Part shown: positions 44,278 to 54,854 of the stretch, piece after piece
How positions within the stretch are numbered: position 1 is the first letter of the stretch
Layout: the number at the start of each line of letters is the position of its first letter
Assembly (NCBI GenBank): GCA_024180945.1
Contig: JAKSGN010000003.1
Location: 2,108,001-2,172,000, forward strand
Length of the DNA stretch: 64,000 nt
From: Macrophomina tecta
Taxonomy: Eukaryota > Ascomycota > Dothideomycetes > Botryosphaeriales > Botryosphaeriaceae
Reading direction: 5' to 3'
The notes under the pieces: generated by a model
What the model was told of the DNA's origin: nothing
Databases searched by the model: none
Seen by the model: only the letters and a program-made list of their open reading frames with translations
Position numbers and translations under genes: made by a program

Positions 44278-47200
44278 ATGGACGGGGTTGTGTCCATTGC
44301 TGAGGTCGAGGGCCTCGTGAAGCGCCTTTACCAGCCCGGAGACCCAGCAACCATCAGCCAGATAGAAAAGAGCCTTCAGCAACTCCAGCGCTCTCCGCAA
44401 GCATGGCAGATTGCAGACGCCTTACTCGGAAGCAGTGACGTCAATGTGCGGTTCTTTGGTGCCCTGACTTTTACCGTCAAGTTGACATCGGATGCTCGCT
44501 CTCTTGAGGAAGATGCCGCCAACGAACTGCTGTTCAGACTTATCGGCTGGCTCGTGCGACTCATCTCGGAAGGGGAGAAGGATCTCGTGACGAGAAAGCT
44601 GTGTACCACCCTGGTTCAGTTCTTCCTGAACGGCAATGTAACATGGAACCATTGCGCCCGCCAGCTCGTCTGTTCTTTTGCGAAAGGCGAGGCTGTTCCG
44701 TCGACAGATCTCGCCCATTATCCGCCCACGGATCAGCTCGTTGGAAGCTTAGCTGCTTCACAGGTCCTCGCCCTTCTCTGGTTTGGAAGCAACCTTGTCG
44801 AGGAAGTAAAGAGAACGACCTACGGTTCTAGCATCCTCGCCGAGATTGAGAGTCGTATAGAACAAGATTGCGAGGAGTTCGTCACCATCATACGACATTC
44901 TATCCAGTATTCCGGCCCGTCGGCTGAAAGAATGCACGAAGACGGTATGGCCTGCCTGGTCGAATGGGCTTACTTTGTCACACGCACCAAAAGCTCAACC
45001 GATGACATACTCAGACGCAAGAAACTTATTCAGTCTCTCATCATTCCGGCTGTCCATTGTATGCACGCAGATCCGGAAAACTCCGTCGAAAGCTTTGCAG
45101 ATCTTCTCAGGAAAAAGGGAAGCAGCCTGTTCGAAACGGAGCATATCCAGCTCATCTACAATCTCCTCACAAGCCCATGGGGTGAGCAACAAGTCAGCAG
45201 CATACTGGAGGGGGATATGGATTCAGATGCATTCCTTACCCTCCTCCTTGCTTTTGGTGCAGCCATTCTGGATCAGCTACTGCAATACCCTGAGAGCTGG
45301 CAGAATGTCCTTCGTGAGTGGAGATCTACAACAAGCAGTATCGTTTGACTTGGGATCGGAGCTGCTAACGCAAAGATAGTACTCATGCATCAGATCCTTA
45401 AAATCCCAGGCTACCCTGTGGAAGATGAAACCGCGTCCGTCCAGGCTCTTGAATTTTGGGGCAATTTTGCGAGCGACATGGCTGATCCGCTTGATGATGA
45501 TATTGTCTTCTCTCCCTCAATCAAGAGCCACTTACTACAAGCAGCAGAAGAATACTGGGCCAAGATTCGTATCCCACCACCAGAGGGCTTGAAGCAATGG
45601 GACCACGACACGCTGAAGGCTTTTGGCTCTTTCCGCACTGATGTGATGGACTTTCTCAGTGACGCGTACCGTGCCTGTGGCGACGAGTTACTCAACGGCT
45701 TTGTTGCCATTGCTCTGAACAGCATCAAGGAGCAAGACTGGATGAAAGTCGAGGCATCCCTGTTCTGCGTCAAAGCTATGGCTGACGAGGCCGCCAAGAA
45801 AGGCTCTTGCCAAGAGATTTTATCACAGCTTCTTGGATCAACGTTGCTCACCACAGATGTTTTCTCACCCAGCGTACCGACTAAGACGAGACGTACTGCG
45901 GTTGATCTTCTTGGCCGCTATGCCGATTTCTTCATCAGACATCAAGAGTACCTTGTAGCCCCACTCAATGCCCTTTTCTCTGCTCTTACCTCGCCGGAGA
46001 CAGCATCGCTCTCTGCGAAAGCTATCGCGCTGCTCTGCTCTGCTTGCAGGAGTGCTCTTGTTCCAGAGCTGCCAAACTTCTTGCGTGCTTACCAGGCCTT
46101 CATGGACTCTCCCACCGCAGACAGATACACGAAGGAAAAGGTCATTAACGGAATTTGCTCAATCCTGCAGGCTATTCCCTCAGACCAAGAGCGTTGCGAG
46201 TACATTGGCATGCTTCTAAGATATATTGAAGACGATGTGCGCAAATCACTTGAGTATATGAGCCAGAACATGCCGCTGGAGGCAGAGCAAGCTGCTTGCA
46301 CGGCGTTGCATTGCCTTGCTGCGATGGGAAAAGCTCTCCAATCTCAAGAGGCTGAGAAGGTCGAAGTCATTGACCTTGAAGCAGAAGTCTCGGAAGCGAA
46401 CTTCTGGAACACTCAGCCAGCCGGTGTCGAACTCCAACAGCGCATCATCAAGTGCATAGACATGATGGCCCAGTAAGCTCCCCTCTACTGCGAATCATTA
46501 ACACCTCTGACTAATCAAAGCAGTGTCTTCGGACAGTTCGGCGAAGTCAATGAGGCCATCTGCACCGTCTTTAAGAGTGGCTTTGCTGAGCGAGCACCTG
46601 GACCTCTTGTTCTCCCTCCGAACGTCTTCGTGGGCTTCGTGCAGCGGACAAGCGCTGAGACACCGCGACTGACGCTCATTCTATCGACCATTTGCTCTTT
46701 CCTCAACGCTTACTCCTCGCAGCTCAAGGCTGATGGAAGCCATATGGCCAATGCAGCGGGGCTGCTCATTGAGCACATCATTGGTGTGATGCAGACGATC
46801 ACCGAGCCAGCCGTCGAGCCAGATGTCGCGCACAGCTGTGTCGAGGTGCTGGAGCACATCATTCGGCTCAACGCACTTCTCCTTCTGGGACAGCGGCCTG
46901 AAGCTGCCGAGTTTGTCTTCATGTTCACCATTCGCTGCCTTCAAGGTCCGGATGTTCTTCCAAAGCGGGCTGCGGCTCATTTCTGGGCATCTTTCGCCAC
47001 TGCGTCAGGCGATGCAACATCGTCAGCGAAACAGCCGCTCGACCAGGTCTTTGAGGCCCTTGGCGCAGTGCTGATCAAAGTTCTCGTATTCAATATTGCA
47101 GGCGAGGCTCAACGCACCAGCCTCGACGATGTCACGGACCCGCTGCGACGCATTATCACAAAACATGCTCGTGTCAGCGCATGGATAGATGCGGCGCTTG

Positions 47201-47417
47201 CTGCGCCTGACTTCCCTGCCCCAAAGGTTCCCGAAAAAGATAGGCAATGGTTCAAGCGCATGGTCATCGCGTAAGTTGTCCATTGAGTCTGCGAATGGAA
47301 AGGCGCTGGAATCAGTAGTGTGTAAAGTGCTAACAACTTCTCAGGGCCCGAGGTGGCACGAATACCAAGACCGTCGCGCACAACTTCTGGCAGAAATGTA
47401 GGGATCTGCAGCGCTAG
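44278..47417 (+). CDS. KAP122: importin-13 / Kap122-like karyopherin
   Basis: Four exons (44278-45313, 45380-46472, 46524-47270, 47345-47417) give 982 residues, a normal karyopherin length. The N-terminal repeat is the importin-beta N domain (VEGLVKRLYQPGDP, LGSSDVNVRFFGALTFTVKL), followed by HEAT repeats throughout. The C-terminus (RARGG-like AARGGTNTKTVAHNFWQKCR) is typical of the importin-13/Kap122/Kap111 branch. These proteins carry cargo between cytosol and nucleus under Ran control. Assignment to Kap122 rather than the related Mtr10/transportin-3 group rests on the overall pattern and is less certain than the karyopherin call itself. Intron 1 uses the downstream of two nearby AG acceptors to keep the frame. 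Confidence 0.82.
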
Positions 47418-48003
47418 ACTGGCTTCTGCATCTTTCCATTGCATCGGCGAGGATACCACGGATTTTATCTGCATTGATTCTTTCGGACTATTGATGATTA
47501 GATAAAGAGGCGCTTAGGATACCATTGGGATGCATAGGGATATTGGCGGCAATGCATGCGGGTGGCGAACAGCGATTCCTTGCAAGTATTTGAGGGGGAT
47601 GAGAAGCGAACATGTTAGACTTTTGATATCTCATTGCTTCATGGCCAGTGATGTGATTGCTGGAGCATAGCTCGCTTAGCGTGGGCCGGTGCGACCAGAC
47701 AGTTTCAATTCTTCAGATTTGCCACAGTTGTAAATATTTTCATGAGGACCGGTGGATCCGTGCAGGAACGCATTTGATATAGTAAGCCGCTCCAGTTTTC
47801 CATAGTACTTGTATAGTGACTTGTATTGCATCAGTTGGTAAAAGCGGCGGTGGCTTCGTGCTGAGAGCCGCCATTCCCAAAAGGGCTAGCGTTATCTCGG
47901 CCCACAACCGCGAAAACCCACGGCGAAACTCCCGTTTCTCTATAGCGACGACAACCACGAACACCCACCATCGACATCTGACGACGCCGCACGAACAGTC
48001 AAG
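47418..48003. promoter_or_regulatory. promoter region of the eL39 gene
   Basis: 586 bp: 3' region of the karyopherin gene, then the promoter and leader of RPL39. No coding signal was seen. Confidence 0.5.
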
Positions 48004-48349
48004 ATGCCGGTATGCGCTGACTCCCTCCAATTCCCGTTGCGGCTGACTGTTGCTGGACGATTCATGCTGACCACGACCGCAATCCACAGTCCCAGAAGTC
48101 TTTCCGTACCAAGCAGAAGCTTGCGAAGGCGCAGAAGCAGAACCGCCCCATTCCCCAGTGGATCCGCCTGAGGACCGGCAACACCATCAGGTTCGTCGCA
48201 CTCGCACCGACACCCAGACAAGCTGGATAGCAAAGGAGGATTCCGCCACTTGGATCGAAGGCACACAACAGCGGATACTGACGTCCACTCTCACCATCAG
48301 GTACAACGCCAAGAGGAGGCACTGGCGCAAGACCCGCATCGGCATCTAA
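48004..48349 (+). CDS. RPL39: 60S ribosomal protein eL39
   Basis: Three tiny exons (48004-48009, 48090-48190, 48301-48349) give exactly 51 residues, the universal eL39 length. The first exon codes only Met-Pro; the second starts [20 protein letters not shown]; the third ends [11 protein letters not shown]. Every residue pattern matches eL39, a protein that lines the peptide exit tunnel of the large ribosomal subunit. Introns are 80 and 110 nt. The second intron is flanked by an 11-bp direct repeat spanning both splice sites (see findings). Confidence 0.97.
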
Positions 48350-48930
48350 GCTACTCGCCGATACCCGTCCCTCCCTCGTCCTCATCCGCTCTCAAATCAA
48401 ATCGAATCCGGATCAGCGCCTCGAAAATCCAAAAGCGATGCCCACGTACGATATCCACCGGCTTTCTTGACAGGTTTCGGGCGATCGGGCAAAGTTTTTT
48501 CTCTTCTTTCCAAAACATGGGTGGATGACGGGTAGTCGTCCGGTGGGGACAACACAAAATTCAAGAAACATTTGACGAGTGGCTTCTCTCTTGATGTCGA
48601 TGGGTGCAATTCTGGCTCTTTTCAAATGATTTCGGGCGCGATGAGCGGGACTCCATGGATTGTACGCAGGTTCAAATGAAGTAACTTGCCGATCCTAACT
48701 CGTGTCGTGTGCTCTGTTCTCGGAGCATGGATTGCACAAAGTGCCAGAGTTTGTCTCGCAGCATACTCGAAAGAACATCACTCACACTACAGGACATCGC
48801 TATACATTTCACGAGTCCCCATTTCAAAGCCATGGAAGTATCTGACAAAGCCCATATTTATACCCGCCGGAAATCAACAGATGCTGTAAGACTGCCGCCA
48901 AGATACGCTCTATTCCCTATCGCTGTTCTC
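48350..48930. other. convergent 3' region
   Basis: 581 bp between the stops of RPL39 and the NTA1-like gene. Nothing else was recognised. Confidence 0.5.
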
Positions 48931-50048
48931 TTAAGGATTCGCCGGCGCTTGTGTGCTCGTGGTAACAGCGAACTTTGGTGCCTAAAGATACCAGGTCAGC
49001 GCCGAATAGATATAATGAGGCATCCATTCCCGGCAGTGGAAATATAAAAAAAAAAAAAAAAAGAAGAGGCTTAATTGACTCACCTCTTTCAGATCAACCA
49101 CTAACAGCTTCTCCTCCCCCTTGCCTAAGATATCAAAGATCTGGGTCTTACCGCGCTCGATCTTCATCACAGTGCTTGTGCCAGCGTACGCGACGCCGCC
49201 CTCCAAGCCGCAGCGGTTAGCCATGATGAGGATGATGGGCGGGGCGTCGTGCGGGCGGCTCTTAAGATCGAGTAGCGGGTGGAAGCGCTCGAGCCAGTAC
49301 GCCAGCGTCTCAGCGTCCGGGTCGGCGGGCGCTGCCGCCAACTCCTCCGGCGACTGGCGCGTCAGCCAGGCCATGGTGAGGGCGACGAGGGGCGATTGCG
49401 CAGCCAAACAGGAGCGCGCGAACTCGTATGCATCCCAGGGTGCGAGGAACTTGTGCGGATTGATATCCATGCATATGCCCTGTGATATGGCTCAGTCTCG
49501 ATGCTTCTCCCTTTTGGGTGGAGATTGTTATAGGGATTCTCGATTATTCGACGAGGCGTATTGCTGCATTGTGAAGTGGCAGTATTGCCGGCGAGACTTA
49601 CCATGGACACGTGCCCCAGCGCGCCTAACGGTCCCGAGAAGAAACGCTCGTCCCCCTCATGCGCCCACGTCTCGTCCGTGTAGTACAGGAACGTCTTGCG
49701 GTAGTTGGCCAGCACCTCGCCGGCCGGGGACACGGTGACGGCCGAGTTGAAGCGCCGCCCGTCACTTGCCGCCTCCGGATAGCCTACCGTCACGTGGCAG
49801 CGCAGGCGCTGGGCGACTTCGATGGCCCATTTGGTGGAGGCGCCGGCGGCCGTCGGCTCGAGGAAGGGCCCGATGGCTTCGAGCGAGGGGAAGTTGTAGC
49901 CGGTCAGGGCGAGCTCGGGGAGCAGCAGCCAGTCGAGGTTGGCGGTACGTTGGGCGGCGACGGCGTCGTCGATGAGGGCGTTGGCTTTGGCTATGTTGGT
50001 GCGGAGTTGGCCGACCTCCGGCGAAAATTGGAGACAGGCTATTTTCAT
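48931..50048 (-). CDS. NTA1: Nta1-like protein N-terminal amidase (nitrilase family)
   Basis: Three exons (50048-49602, 49479-49084, 48981-48931) give 297 residues. The carbon-nitrogen hydrolase fold starts directly with MKIACLQFSPEVGQ. The catalytic triad is complete: Glu in LLPELALTGYNF, Lys in NYRKTFLYYTDE and Cys in GICMDINP, the last restored by splicing intron 1 (122 nt). In yeast Nta1 deamidates N-terminal Asn and Gln and so feeds proteins into the Arg/N-degron pathway; the GICMDINPHKF signature favours this branch over other nitrilases. The last intron (102 nt) contains a 17-nt A tract on the plus strand (49046-49062). The C-terminus EAPKFAV is family-like. Confidence 0.85.
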
Positions 50049-50692
50049 CTCGGATGTTGCGCGAAGAGGGCCAGAGTAGGAGAAGGTGCGGGGAGGGAGA
50101 AGGTTAGTGGTACTGGTGTGAAATAGAGGACTTCGAGAGGAGAGCGGAACCTGTGAGGCCTCGTTTGGTCAGGAGGTATAAACAAGAAAGGCCAGCACAG
50201 GAACTAATTCAAGATGCGAAGCTGGAAGCTAGGCAGAGGCTAATAGGTATGCTCAATAACTCAAACGTGACTTCGGACAGGATGAGGCTCAACAAAGGCT
50301 CGGAGACAAACGGCTCGAAAACATGTATGAAGACTGCAGCGAAGAAGATAAGCATCCTCTAAGGGCGACAGCATATCGCAAGGCAGGATGTGACCTGTGT
50401 ATCTACAGAAAACGGAAGAAGACCAAGGGGAAGCACCACGCACCGGAGACTGAAGAGTGAGGCGGAGAACGACGAGTGGATGTTGTTTATTGGCTGTCAC
50501 GTGTAGGGCAGAGCCGGCAGAAAATGGACTCGTGCCCTGCCATGACGACGATGATCTCCCGAGCAAACTGACTTCACGACCCACGCACGAGCCCACCGAG
50601 CTTCCTCAAAGCTCCGCAGAAATCTCCCAGCACTCCCCTCTCCGCACACTATGGCAAGTCGGTAGCGAATCATATCACGCACAGTCTCACCA
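50049..50692. promoter_or_regulatory. bidirectional promoter NTA1 / COQ8
   Basis: 644 bp between divergent start codons. No gene or specific site was recognised. Confidence 0.5.
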
Positions 50693-53443
50693 ATGGCCGG
50701 ACGACGGCTGCTCGATGCCGCGAAGCTATTTAATGCGACGCGCGCCGTCGCCAAGCAGCACATAGCTCTACGCTCGCACCAGCTCGACGTCTACACCAAG
50801 ACTTCCACTCTCGCCCGAGCCGTCAAGAGCCAAACCGACCGCGTCACTGTCACTGCCCGCGCTGCGATTGCCCTCTCCCAGCGCTTCAACGAGCCTCCGC
50901 CGTCCTATACCCACTCCGAGCCAACATTAGACGATTACGAGGAACGCATTCCCCGCAAGAGCACGGTGAAGGGCGGCGATGGGCCCATTGAACAAAAGTC
51001 GGGATTGGAACAGGATCATCACTACGACCCGTCCAAGCATAATGCCGCCCACCAACCTCCGCCGAACGAAGAGCTGGATGTTCAGCAGAGGCATTCGGAC
51101 AGGCGCCCGCTGCCTGATGGTACCATACCAACGGCAGGGGCAGACTTGCGGTCAGGCCCTGAGAATTCGGACACCTTTTCTGAGCGGCCAGTTTCCGAGC
51201 CTGCTAAAGCTCCTCTTGCCCAGGAGAGGGCAGCTGGCACGAAGAGCATTCGACCAACTAGTTCCTCCAAGTCTACAATACCAACTCCGGAGAGAGATCA
51301 TCATCTCTCTGCTGAAGAAGCAAGGAGGCTCCAACGGGAAGCAGAGTCTCAGATTCCCAGGAAATCGGCGGATTCAGAGGGTAACCTGACCGCAGAGCCG
51401 AATTCAGACGTCTTCCAGTTTCGTTCCGGAAAGACCAGCCATGAACTTTCGTCTCTGCCACGCGTGAAGATCCCCAAGGTTGCCGAGACTGTCCAAGGGA
51501 GCAAGAAAGAAGTTGATGATGGTGCAATCAATGCTGAAGTTTACTACTCTGCAGAAGGCCAGGGGAAACAGGATCCTGTTCCCAGGGAACAAGCAATTCC
51601 CGAGCAAGATAACGTTCCGGAAGGTGTCAATCTCGATGTCTTCCATTCTCCCAGAGTGGCACGCATGCTCGGAGCAAGGAAGCCGGAGATGGATCGCCAC
51701 AAGGAGCTTGAAATGAAGTTTGCGCGACGAACACCCATCGACCATACCCAACTCGCACAAGGAAAAGATCAGGATACTTTCAGTGTGCGCAATTCCAATG
51801 CCACCACCCCAGCACCTGCACCTGCACCTGAAGCCCCCAGTGCGGCGGCGGACCATAGGGACTCTCATCAAGACGAGGACGTCCAGAGTCTGGCGCAAGC
51901 CATTGCGAAGGATGCCCAGGATGCCCAGGATGCCCAGGATGCTACCTCAACCGCGGAGGTGATTTGGTCCTTGCGCCGCTATTGATGCTGATGAACTAAC
52001 AGCTTCGTAGGTACCTCCGGGAGTGAGCGCGGACCCCGAGAAGGCTGCTTATCAATTGCGCGAGTCGCGAGTCCCCTCGTCGCGTTTTGGCAGGATCTGG
52101 CAATACGCTGGGCTCGGCACAAGTATGGCATTCGGAGCCGTTGGCGAGAGCTTAAGACGTGTCACCGGGGGTGCAGCTACTGGTGCTTCGTTGATGCTTA
52201 GTGCTGGGAATATGGAAAGGCTTGTTACTAAGCTCTCGAGAATGCGAGGGGCGGCTCTCAAGCTTGGCCAGATGATCAGCTTCCAAGGTGAGACTGAAAG
52301 ATGGGATGCCCGAATGCTTGTTTTGTTGACTCGATTTCAGACATCAAGATGCTCCCCCCTCAAATTCATGAGGTACTGCAGAGGGTGCAAGACAGCGCTG
52401 ACTACATGCCCGCCTCTCAGCGCAACAAAGTCCTCGCCCGCAATTTGGGTAGCGATTGGCGCGATCTTTTCGAATCATTCGAGGATGTCCCCATTGCTGC
52501 GGCTTCCATTGGCCAGGTGCACAAAGCTGTGTTGAAGTCGAATGGAAAAGCCGTGGCCGTGAAGGTGCAGTATCCGGGCGTGGCCAACTCAATCGACTCG
52601 GACCTTAGTAATCTCTCGCTTCTGTTGACGGCATCGCGACTTCTACCGCGCGGTCTGTTCCTCGACAAAACTATCGCCAACGCGCGCACGGAGCTGGGTT
52701 GGGAGTGCGACTATCTACGCGAAGCCGAATGTCAAGAGCGTTTTAGGAAGCTGCTTGCTGATGAAACAGACACATTCAGAGTACCTGCTGTTATACCTGA
52801 GGCATCAGGTAAGGAGGTGCTTACGGCGGAACTGATGGCCGGGAAGGGAGTCACGAAGCTAGCCAGCATCAGCCAGGAAGAGAGGGACTGGATTGGCACA
52901 AATATCCTTAGGCTCTGCCTGCGCGAGCTGGTCGAGTTCCGCTTCATGCAGACAGACCCCAACTGGACCAACTTCCTGTACAATGCGCAGGAGAAGAAGA
53001 TCGAACTGCTTGATTTCGGCGCTTCCCGCGATTACCCGCTGGAATTCACCGAGCCGTACGTCAACGTGCTCAAAGCGGCCTCTCGCAACGACCGCGACAG
53101 CATCCGAGACCTCTCGGTGCAGCTCGGGTATCTAACAGGGTCCGAGTCCGCAGCCATGTTGAACGCGCATATCGACTCGGTCTTGACACTGGCCGAGCCA
53201 TTCAAGGACGACAGTCCCGCGGTGTACGATTTTCGAGACCAGACGATCACGGATAGAGTACGAGGGTTCATCCCTACAATGGTTCGCGAGCGGCTGGCGC
53301 CACCTCCAGAGGAGACGTACTCGTTGCACCGGAAATTGAGCGGCGCTTTTTTGCTATGTGCTCGGCTGGGCAGCAGAGTGCCGTGCCGGTCGATGTTTGA
53401 GGATGCGATAAGGAAGCATGAAACGATGAAGAAAGGCAGCTAG
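50693..53443 (+). CDS. COQ8: Coq8 / ABC1 atypical kinase (ubiquinone synthesis)
   Basis: Three exons (50693-51958, 52011-52287, 52341-53443) give 881 residues. The UbiB-family core begins near residue 440: [17 protein letters not shown] is the KxGQ motif, [13 protein letters not shown] the alanine-rich loop, VAVKVQYPG the kinase Lys, [11 protein letters not shown] and [10 protein letters not shown] the catalytic and metal-binding segments. Coq8 is a mitochondrial inner-membrane ATPase needed for the coenzyme Q complex. The N-terminal about 420 residues are a long, disordered Ser/Pro/Glu/Asp-rich extension not found in the yeast protein (501 aa). It ends in [11 protein letters not shown] repeats, just before intron 1. 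Residues 1-70 are basic and could contain the mitochondrial presequence. Confidence 0.93.
51911..51942 (+). repeat. 9-bp coding tandem repeat (Asp-Ala-Gln)
   Basis: GATGCCCAG occurs three and a half times in a row inside COQ8 and encodes [11 protein letters not shown]. Copies are identical, so length may vary between strains. Confidence 0.9.
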
Positions 53444-54854
53444 AGCGGAAGATGACGAAATGTAAGCGACTCGATATGTAATACTAGTACTTCGCCTTCC
53501 CTCTGGAGTCGCGGACCGCAGAGCGTGCCGCTGCAGCCGATCAACCGTGCTGCGCGACCATGTCACCGCTTGGCGCCGAGGTCGACGATGCAAAATTCAG
53601 GTGAGGGATGGGCAGCCTGGGCGGGTGGTGTGGCTTTTTGAAGGACTCGGTGCTCGGGACATCAAACCCCCATCGCCACGAATGCCCAGTCGGTAGGGGG
53701 GACCCCTGCGGCAGGGCGGTACGGCGGAGGGATGGCACACAGCCGGGCCTCCGCGCTCGCCAAAGCGGTCCACAGGGGCCTCCCGCCGCCCCCCGTCCCC
53801 CGCCGCGGACGCATCCCAGCGCAACCCAATCGCCACCTCATGACTCTGCTCCTTGGCGCCCATGTCATCTGTAAGCACTGGCTGGGCCTGAAAGTTTCAG
53901 CTTGAGGGACGAACGGCTTGCAAAGTAGCGGTTAAACCGACGTATCACCGATCTGGCCTGATCCAAGGGTGGCTCGGCGGCCGTGTCCGCCGCGTCCCCG
54001 GCTCTCATCAACGCGGCGTCGCTTGCAACTGGCTAGCAGCTTCCGTTTCGTGGTCCTGCGCCTAGGCCTTGCTGTAGCCCATATCAACCCAGCCACTGCC
54101 CTCCATGGCCGCCGATTCATAAGCCCTGCCCCTGGGGTAGTTGCGCAAGGTGATCCCCATGAGGCTCTCCCACTCGGGCCATGTCCCCCTGGCCGGTGAC
54201 GATGGCGAAGTTCCTCCAAGATCGCACCCAAAGGCGTTGCCTCCGGCCTTCCGCACGCCGGTTGCCCGCAACGTGCTAATCCGCCAATGCCGCTCAAGCT
54301 CAGCGCCAGCGGGATTATGCCAGGTCGGCGACCGCGAAGGGTGCTGAGGTATCGGCCGAAACAAATTCATGCTGCTTGTCTCCGTTCAGTTATTTGGCAT
54401 GGCTGCAAATTACAAGCAGCACCGCAGTCTCTCCATTCGGCCATGCCCTTGTAGCCTAAGCACAATAATCCAGACCTCTCGGAGGAATGCTCTGTCCCTT
54501 GCCCGCCTAGTCTGCTACCTTTTCGCCGTCGTCGAAAGCCCGTGTTGCAATCAGTCGACAGCCCTGGCCGCCGAGCTCCTCGTGTTCTCTCTATGCTGTT
54601 CTTTCCTCCTCCTTGTCGCCCACCTTTCCAATTGCTTCTCTGTGCTGAAGCTTATACTTTCGATCGTCCTTCCCCCGCGCTGAGCCGCATTTCACAGTCT
54701 GCCTCGCCCGCCATTATTATTTCGTCATCGTGCATCTCTTGCTTTCGCAGCTTGGTCGCACTTCTCTGTGGCTGTATCCCACATGCCGCTGCTGGCACCA
54801 GCGTATCCTCTTCTTTTGAAGTTCTTTGCATCTTGAGACGACGTCGTCGTCGTT
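53444..54854. other. 1.4-kb intergenic region
   Basis: GC-rich left half, pyrimidine-rich right half approaching the rhodopsin-domain gene. Frames of about 90-120 codons on both strands overlap and show no family resemblance. The C/T-rich stretch 54580-54850 fits a promoter and leader. Confidence 0.5.
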
